DNA of 64,000 bases. Source: Phlebotomus papatasi (taxonomy: Eukaryota > Arthropoda > Insecta > Diptera > Psychodidae). Location of the stretch: NCBI RefSeq assembly GCF_024763615.1, contig NC_077222.1:62744001-62808000 (forward strand), given 5' to 3'. A model generated the notes under the pieces. The model ran no database searches. It worked only from the letters and a program-made list of their open reading frames with translations, and was not told the origin of the DNA. This document shows, piece after piece, positions 31,501 through 42,587 of the stretch; positions within the stretch are counted from its first letter, which is position 1; each line of letters opens with the position of its first letter. The translations under genes and the position numbers were made by a program.

Positions 31501-34500
31501 ACTCTATCTAAATCAATAAAGTTTGTACACTGAGAAAAAAACGAGGGTGCGATTAACATTTTTCCTCATAACTTCAACACTTTTTAGGAGTAAAAATATA
31601 TCAACATTTTTTAATGATAATTTTACACCTTTTCAAGGGTAAATTTAAAATGAAAAAGGGTAACTTTAACCCCCAATACATCTATAAAGCATATATTTAC
31701 ACCGATTTTGGATCAATACTGCAGGGTAAAATTAACATTTCCGGAATGTTATTTTAACTTTTCGAATTTCTCAGTGTAATGAATTAATGCACAGAATTTA
31801 AATTGAGTGACCGTTAAGACGTGTGTTTGACAGGGGCTCCCCGCGCCCCCATAATAGATAAAAAAATATTTCTTTTCAAAAAATTCATCTATTAATCTGT
31901 AGGAAACTAATCCCAAAATATGAACATTCTATCTCAAGTATTTCAGGTACATTGACTGAATGGGTTAACGTAATTATAGTCAAAATAATGATTTGACTAA
32001 AGGCCTCTACACATTAGAGCAATTTATGTCCATATTGAAGCAAATTCCCTACGTTTGTGTAGGAAAGACTGTCAGTTATGGACATATTCTTTCTCTAGTG
32101 CGTAGAGGCCACAAATTCCCATTAGTTTCCCACTAAGCCGTTTCTTTGCTTAAGACGAGAGACGGATTAGCCAGGAACTGATGGAAATGTAACCATAACA
32201 GTTTTTATTACAATTATGCCGGCTTCAGACTGGAGGTTTAGCCCAGTTCCCGAAAGTCTCAAAAATCTAAATAACAAGCAATTTTATTGAGTTTTCAAAA
32301 TCTAATAAATCATTTGCCCTTATAATCCAATCCTTAAACGACAATTTTCTAAAAAATCCTGCTTGATTAGGAATTAGGGGAGTTAAGCCAGATGGCTAAG
32401 TCTTAGGTCTGAAGCCCGCCTTACGTTGTGGGGTTACGTGAGTCAAACAGTCTGGAAAACACAACATTTTCTTTAATTTTTTTCGACATAAAAAAAATTT
32501 ATTTTAATTTTATTAAGTTCATAGGCATATAAAATTACCGAAGGCAGCCAAAATCCCGAAAGGGCCAAAATTCCGAAAGCCAAAATCCCGAAAGGGCCAA
32601 AATTCCGAAAGTTTAAAATCCTGAAAGGGATAAAATTATATGGAGGATAGTGTAGAATAATTTCCCAAGAATTTTTTTGGTTTTCGTGATTTTGTGCTAT
32701 TCGGGATTTTGGCTTTCGGGATTTGGCGTTCGGAATCTTGGCTTTCGGGATTTTTGGCGTTCGGGATTTTGACCGGGACCCAAAATTACAAGATTTAAAC
32801 TTTATTTTCTGAAATTTTTATTTAAAAATTTAAAAATTCATCCGTTGAGACTTAATTTTGGTAGACTTTTTTTTTTTTTTTGAAAAAATAGACTTTTCCA
32901 TGGAGAAGATTTATCGGAATAGGTTCATCTGAAATTGAAATCCTTTACTGCTTATCAGCCTAAATCGGTCTTCAGACTAGAGGTTTAGCCCAATTCCTAA
33001 AGGTTTTTGGATGAACAATTGCATCGATTTTTAATCTATATTAAGTAAATTGCTATAAATAGAATGCTGAGCAAAAAATTTAACCCGAAATATAATTTAT
33101 TCAGAAATCACTGCAATTAAGCCATAAGACTAAATCCAAGGTTTAGTATCCGTATTAGATCAGCTTAAAAATTATTTCTATTCATTTCGAAAAAGTAAGA
33201 AAAAAATGATTGAAATTTTTGGGAATCCGCACTCTACGTAACAAGTTTTAATTCCTTTATGTTAATAAAGTTTTAATTTTTTTTTAAATAATAAAAATTT
33301 AAAAAAAAGATATGAAAGTAATTAGAATTCTGACTCCTAAACTTCTTAGGAAATTTTAAAAATATGGGAATCCTATCCATTGAAATATTTATCAGTCAAA
33401 TTTATATCAGTTCTGCCCCAGTCGTTCCTAGAAGTTGAAATTGAAGCTATGTACTGCTTGACCGAAAAATTAAGATAATTTTTCTATTTGTTTTTTAATT
33501 CGTAGAAATTTTCATCTTAGGATATCGATTTTGATTAGTTTGAAAGGCTAGCCAACAGTTTAGAGCTCGCCGAATGCGATTTTTTTCGTCCAAATACAGC
33601 AATAAACGGTAATAAATTGTGATTGGAGTCCAGATTTGATAGTTCTACCACTGGATCACGCCTAGATACGTAGTATAATCTCTGTGATATGGCCTAGTCA
33701 TGTTTTGCAGCCATTTTGTTGAACATAAATCCATTCTTGATACCCTTTTTCGTATGAGAGTGTATTTTACTCAAATCTACCATTACTTAGGTTGTAACGT
33801 TGTAAGTGAAAAAATTCCGGAAGTGATCACGGAAAATGCATTAATAACAGCCGGAAGTCATTATATTAAATTCATTTTTCGTAAATAGTTCATAAAATAA
33901 AATTTTAAAACAAAAAGTAGCGTTTGGGTACAAGTGACAAAATTGTACCAATGCATCCTTTTTTTAGAAGGCTCTACAAAAATATTAGTCCTTCTCCTAA
34001 AAAATTCAAATAAGGCACAATTTGTAGCTTTATAATAAAGCTCTCTAAGAAAAATTAGTTTCAGTTAAAATATAGATTAGATCTTGAGATATTAAATCCT
34101 TTATAGAGAATTTTGAAACATTGGTACAATTTTGTCCGGCACTGTAACTGTTGACAATGAAATAGGGAACCAAACAGTCTTAACCCTTTAAGGACAATTA
34201 GAACACCGGTGTACCATAAGGAAAATAATTTTTCCTAACTACCTAAAGTTATTTTTTTTCTTATGTCTGTACGGGTCCCGGTCAAAATCCCGAAAGCCAA
34301 AACCCCGAAAGCCAAAATCCCGAACGCCAAAATCCCGAAAGCCAAAATCCCGAATAGGCCATAATCCCGAAAGCCAAAATGCCGAATTCTTAAAAGTATC
34401 ATAGCTATTCCCACGATTGCACTAGCGCTTGCTGGAGGCAAAGGGAAATCTTCTGTGCCTTGGGAAATTATTCTAAACATTTTCCTCCATATAATTTCAT

Positions 34501-37500
34501 CCCTTCCAGGATTTTAAAAATTCGGGATTTTGGTTTTCGGGATTTTGGCTTTCGGGATTTTGGCCTTTTCGGGATTTTGGCTGCCACCGGTCTGTACGTA
34601 TGTAATTGCAAAGTAAAAGGCTGAAGGAATCTAGGATATTTTTTGCATTTGGAATTTTTTAAATTCTCATATTGAAAAATGATTTTAATTCGTTTTTATA
34701 CTTCCAATTTTTTTTAAGCAAAACCGTTTCGAAAAAAAGAAACTGCAAGTTAGATATATAACACGTTTCATTGATTTACTTCATCGGTTAAATTTTTATT
34801 GTTGATTTTCGGTCCGTAAAGTGTCTCGTCCGTAAAGGGTTATTGATTGTGTCTTAAAAAAATCTCTCTGTGGTCATACTCATATTCTCACTTAAGACGA
34901 ATGGGAACTGGGATTAAAATCCGATATGATAATAAAATACAGGTTATTAAAACATTATATTCGTTAAACATTAATTATTAACAAAACCGGAAGAGCATGA
35001 TCCTGAAATTAAAAAATAAACTCAAGATTTTCTGTACAAAGTACCCTTGATGTTTTCTATACGGTTTAACCATTCATACAAAAAAAAAATCAGTTCATCC
35101 AAAGATATTAAAAAAACACTCCTATTAGAGCCTGTAGTATTTTTTTTAGAAATCTTAAATCATGCATTTATCATTAATCTCATTTAGCATATATTTCCCT
35201 TGCTTTACTTTTTTTTTTAATAAAACACATTCTCCTCTTATATTTAATTTTTGATAGTGCTGTGTGAAGTAAATGTGGTTTATGCCTTTTCATGAGAAAT
35301 TTCAACTGTCTCTATATAGAATGCATTATATGGAGAGGGGTTGATGTTAAAACAAAAAACTGAAAATTTTAAAAAGCAAAAATATTATTTTATTTATTTT
35401 TTCAAAAAGAATGGATTTTTTTTTAATAAAAAAAGTAATTTTTGGTATTATAAAAAAACCAGAGATCTTTATTGATTTATGATTGTGCTATAATATTGAT
35501 TAGATAGACCAAAAAAAAAGAATTATTAATGATGGCTAAAAACAAAAAACAAACACTGTTGTAGGCGTCAACATCTGCAATATGCACCATAAATTCAAAT
35601 AATACTGGAAATGACACCAATAATGATGTGCAAGACACAAAGGGTGGTTCACTTCCTAATACTTCATCATCGCCGTCCACAAACGCGTCCTCCTCATTGT
35701 CCTCAACCACTGGTGGTTGTGGTGGATGTGGTGTTCCGTGTAATCACGTGAATAGCACGCCACAAGGCAAATTATGCAACAGTTGCTATCATCACTGGAG
35801 GTACGGATTATGTGCGCCTCTTTCATTTGTTTTAATTTTAATTTTACACAATTTTCACGTTTTTTTTTTTAATTTTCATTTTTTATTAAATTTTTCATTC
35901 AGAGAAATTTTAAAGGATAACCGGTGGTTTTTTTTTGATTTTTTGATTTTTGTTTAAGTAGATTTTCTTTTGGAGAAAAGAAAATATATTTTGAGATAAA
36001 AAAAAACACTTTTCAAGACAAGTTCTTTTTTTAAGAGAAAAAGAAAATTAAAATTAAAACAAAGAAAATAGGCTTAAAAGATTATTTTTTGACCAATGCA
36101 TGAATTTCCAAAATACCAAAAAAAAAAAAAAAAACAAAAAGAAAATTTGAGATTTTTTTTTAATATTTCGTATTTTTTCCTTGTCTCAGACGTACTGGAA
36201 ATTTGCGTCCAACAACGGGCCCTTCGTGTTTTGGGAAGCGGTCAAAAAACAGTCATGATAAGCATAAACGTAAACCACCGCGTGGTATGCACATTAATCA
36301 CGATGATATTGTTGCATTGGCCAATCCAGATAATGATCAAGCGAATCGAAATGATGAACTTCTAGCGACTATGGATAGAGAAATCGTGTCGCTTTGGTGT
36401 CAAGTAAGAATTGAACTTTCCTTTTTTTTCTTTAAAAAAAAAACAAACACTTACACTCAAAAGAAAACAGCAAAGATTTTTTTTAATTAAAATTATCCTT
36501 TAAAAAAAATAAACTGTTAGTACCATTTCTCACAGTCTGATGCGTAGTCCATTGTCTTAGTTAATATTTTTTTGTCGTTTTTTAATATGCCTTATTGAAC
36601 TTCAAAATGAGTTTTCTATGTCTTTTTATTTATATTTTTTAATGTTTTGGAGTCTATACTATTTTTTATCTGTCTATCAGATCTCTATGGATTTTTATTA
36701 TTTTTTGTTAATGGTTCTCAATAGAGCAAATTGTCTTTCGTGTCTTTTATTTTTTAATTTGCGTGTTTCATTTAGCAAAGAGAAACTATTTAAAATAATT
36801 GTAAAAAAAAATATTTTTAATTTTATAAAAAATATATTTTTTGTATTTTTTTAATTAAAAAAAACAATCTTCTCTATCAGCGCGAGAAAATGCAGTGGAA
36901 ATCAGTTTTTTGTTTTTCGTTATTTTTCCTTCTTAAAGTTATTATTATTAACATCTTTCTAATTAATGCCCAACACACAATAGCCTTTGTTTAGTAAACA
37001 TGTTTTTGACATTTGAATGAGAGTGAGCGAGATCTAGATCTAGTCATCTCGCTCACTCTCACAGACAATTTTGAAAAGATGTTTACAAACAAAAGGTATT
37101 ATGCGTTGGGTATAATGCTGAACGCACAATAACTTTTGTTTATAAACATGTTTTCAAAATTTCCCATGAGAATGAGCGAGATGACTAGATCTAGATCTCA
37201 CTCACTCTCGTTCAAAATGTAAAAAACATGTTTACTAAACAAAAGTTATTGTGCGTTGTGCATAATGCTCAACGCACAATAACTTTTGTTTAGTAAACAT
37301 GTTTTTGAGATTTTAGTGAGAGTGAGTAAGATCTAGATCTAGTCATCTCGCTCATTCTCATGGGAAATTTTGAAAACATGTTTACAAACAAAAGTTATTG
37401 TGCATTTGTCATAATCCTTATTACTTTGGTTTTTAAAAAAAAAAATATTTTTATAGCATGATGGGAAATAAAATTTTACTCAATATGCATTTATATTTAT

Positions 37501-40500
37501 TTATTCTCACAAATGTATTCCGAGCAATATTAATAAATAGAAAATTCTGTATGGCTTTTCTCATTTTATATTATATATGTTTTCACATTAACATCCATTT
37601 CACCTAAGTGCTTTTTATTAACATATTTTTCCTGTGAAATTAACTTTATTTTTCATACTATTTTGCATTTTTATTTCTGTTGAGCTTTAATGTAATATGT
37701 GTTTCTTGTGCTTTTAATGTTTTTTTGTTTTATTGAAAAAAAAAAAATAAAAAAAAATAAAATGAAGAAAGAAAAAAAGGATTGAGAAGAGTTAAACCAA
37801 TATTCTCTGTCTCTTATTTTTTGCCACAATGTAGATTCAACAAAATAAACAAACAGTGAGTTCACTAAAGAGAAAAAATTCAGATTCATCTGATGATTTG
37901 CGACCACCAGAAAGTATGAGTAAAATAAATTCACGGTGGAACAATGAGGAATTATTGCTGGCTGCACAGGGAATTAGGAAGTATGGGAAGGATTTTCAGG
38001 CAATTGCCGAGACAATTGGCACAAAGACACCAGCTCAGGTGCGACTGTTCTTTGTTAACTACCGTCGCAAGTACAACTTGGATGGAGCCATGAAGGATTT
38101 CGAGGCGGAAAATTCACAGCAGCATGGCGCAACATCAATTATGGCATCAGCTGCTTTCAATAAATCCAATGGACAGCAATTCAGTGAAGATGTCATGGAG
38201 GTTAGTGTTCTCATTGTAATTTTTTGCCGATAAGACTTTTGTTGAAACTTTGAGTTCCTTTTCTTTCTTTCAGATTGATATAGATGACGATTCGATGGAA
38301 AATAAGAAGGAGAAGGATGTAGAAGTAACTGCTATAACGTGTGACGATGTGGATAAGGTAGGAATCCAAAAGTAATTATTTTCTTTAGAATTTGATCTTT
38401 TTATTTTTTCTCTGAAGTTGAATTTTATTTTAAAAACTAAATTGATAAATAGCTTGACATTTTTTATTGAAGATTAATTAAATTGAAAATCGATTTTAAA
38501 CTAATATTTCTTATGAAAATTAAAAATTAAGATTGAGGAATATTAAAAAAAATATATTTATATCAAAGTAATATTTTTAAAAATTGATTTGTAACCTTTA
38601 TTTTACGATTTTGTGTTATAAAAATTGTTTCAAGGACTTTAGCACCAATTGCGTTATTTCTAAAAAACATAAATAATTTTAAAAGTTATAGTATTTCGTG
38701 AGACCTTTCATTTACGCTTTAAATAATTAAATTCGATCAAATAGAAGCAGAGATATAGGGGAAAGTGCCCATGCTTTGTACTATCTATCCCAAGCTTAAT
38801 AACGACTAAATTTTTCCCATGTTTCTGAATAAATGTGACTCCGCATTCTTTCTTAAAAAAAACTAGACACTGGCCTCAATTCTGAGACCAAAATCAAGAT
38901 CAAAATTTCAAGCTGTCAAATATTTCCAAAATCAAGATTTTGTATTCTGACGCCAAAGTATTTATGGAACTTAAAATGTCTTACACTGAGAGAAATTCGA
39001 AAAAGTCAAAATAACATTCCGGAAATGTTAATTTTATCCTGCAGTATTGATCCGAAATCGGTGTAAATATTACCCTTTTTAGGTGTATTATGGGTTAAAG
39101 TTACCCTTCTTTCATGTTGATTTTACCCTTAAAAGGTGTAAAATTAAGATTAAAAAATGTTGATATATTTTTACACCCAAAAAGTCTCTCGCAGCCTCTT
39201 TTTTTCTCAATGTAGCTACGAACCAAGATTTCAAGATTTTCCATACACTTGACGAAACGTCATTTCTGACAAATATCTTCATTTCTTTGCCGAATTTGTT
39301 GAAATTTCGCCATATAAATTAGAACAAAAATTATAGGTTGTATTAAATAATATATGACAGAATATTATCGGGAATAAAGAATATTATCAGGAGGTTCTTG
39401 GAATTATTTCAAGAAAAAAAGAAATTTGACGTCTTAAAATCTTGAAATATTGGTTCCAGAATTGCAAAATCTTGATATCCACACGGTTTGTGTTTTTCTT
39501 CGACGACCATATGATCAGACGTAGTTTAGAGGTGGCTGAACGACCCTCTCAGAAAAATGTTGTACGTTCTACAGAGAGGGTCGTTCAGCCACCTCTAAAC
39601 GGCGTCTGATCATATGGTCGTCGAAGAAAAACTTTCTTGTCTCATCAAATACAGCACCTTGAGAGTAGTGCCAAACATTTTTTTTCCTTGTTGAAACACC
39701 CTACTGTGCATCCAAAATTTGGGCCCGATCTGACGAGATCGGACTTCACCTGTGACCATAAAAGCTGAGATTGCAAAGACTCCGAGCTAAAATTCCCCAA
39801 TATGGACATAAATTTCTCTAGTATGTAGAGGCTATAAACGTTCAAAATCTTCAAAAATTCTACTAAGGAATATAGAAGCTGAATTATTGAAATTTAAAAT
39901 GTTCTTTTTACAGGAGTTTTCGGTTTTGATGAACTTATTTTGAAAAAAAAAGAATGCATTAGTCAATGATTTCCTTTTGAATAATTTAGGATTCGTTGTT
40001 CGTTTTAGAATCACCATTCGGAATAGTGCAAAAATTACCACTATCGGTTTACTAGTCTCCAGTTGTCCTTTCCAGCTTTTTCTAAACCGATGAAGAGATT
40101 TTTCTTACTATAATTTCACAAATTAAAAAAAAAATCTTAACAAATTTGATATTTTGTTTATTCTGTCCTTTGTGTTTGTTTATTCTTGCACTGAGAAAAA
40201 AGTGGGTGCGATTAACTTTTTTTCCTCATAATTTTAACACTTTTTAGGTGTAAAAATATATCAACATTTTTTAGTGTTAATTTTACACCTTTTTAAGGGT
40301 AAAATTAACATGAAAAAGGGTAACTTTAACCCCCAATACACCTAAATAGGGTAATATTTACACGGATTTTAGATCAATACTGCAGGGTAAAATTAACATT
40401 TCCGGAATGTTATTTTAACTTTTTCGGATTTCTCTCAGTGTGCTCACTATTGCGAGTCCTTTTAACTTTTCTCTTAAAAATAAGAGAATCGTTCAAATCT

Positions 40501-40916
40501 TTTTCAGAAAGTAATGCGAGATTTTGCATTGAGGTTTTACGTATTTGGAATTCGAATATTTAAAATAAATTGAGCATATTATTGCAATAATAAAAAGATA
40601 AAAATGTTGAGCTATGTATCTTTTTAGTGGCCTGAGTCAATTTTCACATTTAGAACCTTTCTTGTTTTTGTTGCTAATATGACAACTATCTTATAAAGTT
40701 TTAGTCTTATTCTGTTATAGTTTTTTTTTATTATTGTAAATAATTATTTTAGGGTTTCTTTTAAAAGTTTGATTTGTTTTTTTTTTGTTAAAAAGAAAGT
40801 GTCTTAACTTGCAGATTGACATCGATGTGAATATTTTGCAGGGCAAAGAGACAACGCCCATTTTGAGAGAAAATATTTTACCAACTGATTCGGGAAGCAA
40901 CGCAACCACCAAATAA
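28583..40916 (+). CDS. CoREST: CoREST (REST corepressor), eleven coding exons
   Basis: Exons: 28583-28697, 28922-28972, 29047-29184, 29316-29530, 29602-29766, 29858-29953, 35565-35800, 36190-36403, 37835-38200, 38274-38357, 40815-40916. Together 1782 nt, 593 residues, all phases consistent. Exon 6 may instead end at 29926 (minus nine residues, same phase). The N-terminus MVLAERNAESVRNGGRRSRG resembles insect CoREST. The ELM2 domain spans about 57-145. SANT1 is at about 148-200 (EWTAEDKVLFEQAF...IRQMLPDKSIPSLVKYYYSW). The LSD1-binding linker is in exons 8-9 and SANT2 at about 443-493 (SRWNNEELLLAAQGIRKYGK). Exon 7 encodes a CX2C-X15-CX2C GATA-like finger (CGGCGVPCNH...LCNSCYHHWR). CoREST scaffolds LSD1 and HDAC in a nuclear repressor complex. 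Intron 6 (5.6 kb) is crowded with MITEs. Confidence 0.93.
30470..30595. mobile_element. MITE family C, copy 2
   Basis: Contains ACTTAAGCCGGGAGACGACT at the left and AGCCGTCTCTCGGCTAATTC at the right, collinear with copy 1 (10565-10696). In CoREST intron 6. Confidence 0.7.
30611..30738. mobile_element. hAT-type MITE
   Basis: Ends CAGAGGTGTGCAAAAACCGT and TTGCACTCCTCTG with an exact 8-bp direct repeat CTTTACGG on both sides (30603-30610, 30739-30746). 8-bp target duplications and CAGNG-type ends are characteristic of hAT elements. Confidence 0.88.
30744..31148. mobile_element. MITE with TTATCACACTTGC ends
   Basis: The ends read GTTATCACACTTGCACATTA at the left and the complement at the right, with about 45 bp of inverted similarity. 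The ends resemble the Harbinger element at 9609 (CTATCACACTAG). The exact boundary is uncertain by a few bases, and its left end lies at the hAT MITE's right target duplication. A one-ended relative is at 49385-49460. Confidence 0.75.
31184..31964. mobile_element. Repeat family R, copy 2 (TTAA-flanked, itself interrupted)
   Basis: TTAA at 31180-31183 and 31965-31968. It is collinear with copy 1 (reverse orientation) except for the MITE A insertion at 31528-31776. Confidence 0.82.
31528..31776. mobile_element. MITE family A, copy 2
   Basis: CACTGAGA...TCTCAGTG flanked by TA on both sides, inserted in repeat R. The same position in R copy 1 (11840-11850, minus sense GTTTGTAATGAATT) shows the empty site with a single TA. 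Confidence 0.9.
32001..32110. mobile_element. MITE family D, copy 3
   Basis: AGGCCTCTACACATTAGAG at the left and CTAGTGCGTAGAGGCC at the right, inserted in family C copy 3. Target duplication is not clean. Confidence 0.7.
32539..32781. mobile_element. MITE with CCAAAATCCCG repeat ends, copy 1
   Basis: Each end is built from tandem copies of CCAAAATCCCGAAAG or its complement. An exact 8-bp duplication AAAATTAC flanks it (32531-32538, 32782-32789). The outermost bases are CGAAGGCAGCC at the left and GACCGGGACCC at the right. The 8-bp duplication suggests hAT or P-type mobilisation. Confidence 0.85.
32790..34179. other. CoREST intron 6, no feature recognised
   Basis: AT-rich intronic sequence. 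Nothing beyond low-complexity tracts was recognised. Confidence 0.4.
34184..34844. mobile_element. TTAA-flanked MITE (CCCTTTAAGGAC ends), copy 1, interrupted
   Basis: The left end is TTAACCCTTTAAGGACAATT with ACACCGGTG just inside. The right end reads CGTAAAGGGTTA, with its TTAA slightly decayed. It is interrupted by the element at 34273-34589. Intact relatives are at 45400-45540, 45903-46037 and 49846-50367. Confidence 0.7.
34273..34589. mobile_element. MITE with CCAAAATCCCG repeat ends, copy 2
   Basis: Left end GGGTCCCGGTCAAAATCCCG, right end CGGGATTTTGGCTGCCACCG. An exact 8-bp duplication GTCTGTAC flanks it (34265-34272 and 34590-34597). It has more terminal repeat units than copy 1 and is inserted inside the TTAA MITE. 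Confidence 0.88.
36967..37409. repeat. Three palindromic MITE units in tandem, alternating orientation
   Basis: Units at 36967-37111, 37119-37260 and 37269-37409. Each has ends of the type CAACGCACAATAACTTTTGT and its complement, an inner AAACATGTTT block and an off-centre AGATCTAGATCT. Units 1 and 3 have the same orientation, unit 2 is inverted. They lie in CoREST intron 8. Confidence 0.85.
38757..38840. repeat. One end of a GGGGAAAGT element
   Basis: TAGGGGAAAGTGCCCATGCT and the following AATGTGACTCCGCA block match both ends of the element at 49790-50482. Only one end is seen here (CoREST intron 10). Confidence 0.55.
38984..39212. mobile_element. MITE family A, copy 3
   Basis: CACTGAGAGAAATTCG at the left and TTTTCTCAATG at the right, TA flanks on both sides, opposite orientation to copies 1, 2 and 4. 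In CoREST intron 10. Confidence 0.85.
39493..39631. repeat. Near-perfect hairpin, 60-bp arms
   Basis: The left arm runs from TTTTTCTTCGACGACCATAT, the right arm is its complement, with few mismatches over 60 bp and a loop of about 20 bp. In CoREST intron 10. Its family is unknown. Confidence 0.8.
40189..40440. mobile_element. MITE family A, copy 4
   Basis: CACTGAGA...TCTCAGTG with TG on both sides. Most similar to copy 1. In CoREST intron 10. Confidence 0.87.
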
Positions 40917-42265
40917 AATGATAAACACAAAATCCAACTTTTCTTTTTTCAATCGAGATATTCTAATGTAGATCGTAATAATTACTTTAAGATTTTTCAA
41001 GAAAAAAAGAAAGAAAGAAAGTTTTTCTTCTCATTCATTATAAAATCTCAAAGAAGAAGGAGAAAAATATTTAAAATAAAAAAAAATAGTGCTGCTCTTG
41101 GCAAAAACAAAAGTAGGAAGAATATATTTTGAGGGTTAATTATTTTTTTCTCAATAGTGAAATTGATATTTTTTCCGATGTTTTCATCTCAACATTATTA
41201 AGTATACTTGAAGATTACTGAAAGAATCGATCTTAGCGCTTATTTATTTTGCTTTTAAATGACTTTGAATTTTTTCGCGTAATTTAGGAATGATAGTCGT
41301 GAATTTTGTATAGATTTTTATATAATAATATATTTTTAAATGATATCGACGATAATAATAAGTTTTCTTTTTCTACGATTTTTTTTTGGTCTCAATTCGT
41401 CAGTTTAAGGCTTCACAGTATGCCAATGTACTTTTGATTTTTTCGCAAATGAGACATCATTTGTATTGAAGTTGAAATATTTTACAAACTATTTCTTCTC
41501 TTTATTTAGGATAAGTTGTATGGCTTCATAAAGACTACAATATTAGGAGGTAGTTTATAATTATATTGAAAGAAAAGAAAAAAAAGGATTAAAAAATTGA
41601 AAAAATACGTATTTCTTGTAATGATAGGACAGAATGTTTGCATCATGAACTATTAGGCATAAAGATAAAAATTCGTAATTTAAGTAGGGATTGTATTTGT
41701 AATTACAGAGAGAAAGATAGAATGAAAGATATATAAATTTAGGTCAAACCAACATGGGGAGGAATGATGTAAAATTGTGCAGGTTCATTTTTGTGGGGGA
41801 GGAAAAAAATGATAGAACAGGAGATTACCACGGCATTTTTGATTGCGTACGAATAGAATGCAATTCTTAAGTGTGTGAGATAGAAATGGATTTATGTTTA
41901 TAATGCCGTCCTTGCTGGAAGAGAGTTTGGTTGTGTTGGTGAACAAAGACTAAAAAGAAGATGAAAAAACAATGTAGGAAAATTAAAAAAAAAATGTGAA
42001 ATTTTCTCTTTGTTTGGAATCATGACGCTAACAAAAAAAAATAAAACATATTAAAAAAAAGCAAATAGAATATTTAGAATTCCATCAAAGTAGATAGAAA
42101 AAAAAGTGAGAGAAGAAATTGTTCAATGAATATGCCGACAACATTAATGTTACAACTACTAAATCACTTGTGTAATGAATTTAATTTTTTCTCCCCTCTA
42201 TATGAAAAAAAATGCATTACTATATACTGCTATTTACTTCTAATTAAATTACAATTATGAATAAA
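40917..42265 (+). other. Probable long 3' UTR of CoREST
   Basis: A/T-rich sequence after the CoREST stop, with no repeat family seen. The first well-formed AATAAA preceding a change in composition is at 42260-42265. The UTR end is inferred, and nearer AATAAA-like sites exist. Confidence 0.45.
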
Positions 42266-42587
42266 AGAACTCTATCAGCATATGCAATTGTGTTTTTATT
42301 CCATTCGCTCTGGGCCATAAAGATGGTATCGTATTTCCTGGAAACATATTTTCCCGATCAAGGCAATCCGTTAAAATGCGGTAAGGTAAAGACCCAAATA
42401 GACTCAGGTTGATCCTCGAGAATATTTAGCATTTAAAATTTGGCTCAAGATTACTGCTCAGAAACCATGGAGCGGCCGCAAGTCTGGGATTCAGGACAAG
42501 AGGATGGAAAAGAAAGTGTTAGAGGTTTTCGAGAAGCAACCTAATCATTCCATGAGAAATGTTGCCAAAAAATTGGGAATACCTTAA

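Larger units (their letters stand above)
31150..32165. mobile_element. MITE family C, copy 3, split by two insertions
   Basis: Family C sequence is found at 31150-31183, 31969-32000 and 32111-32165. The gaps are filled by repeat R copy 2 (31184-31964) and by a family D MITE (about 32001-32110). Confidence 0.65.
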
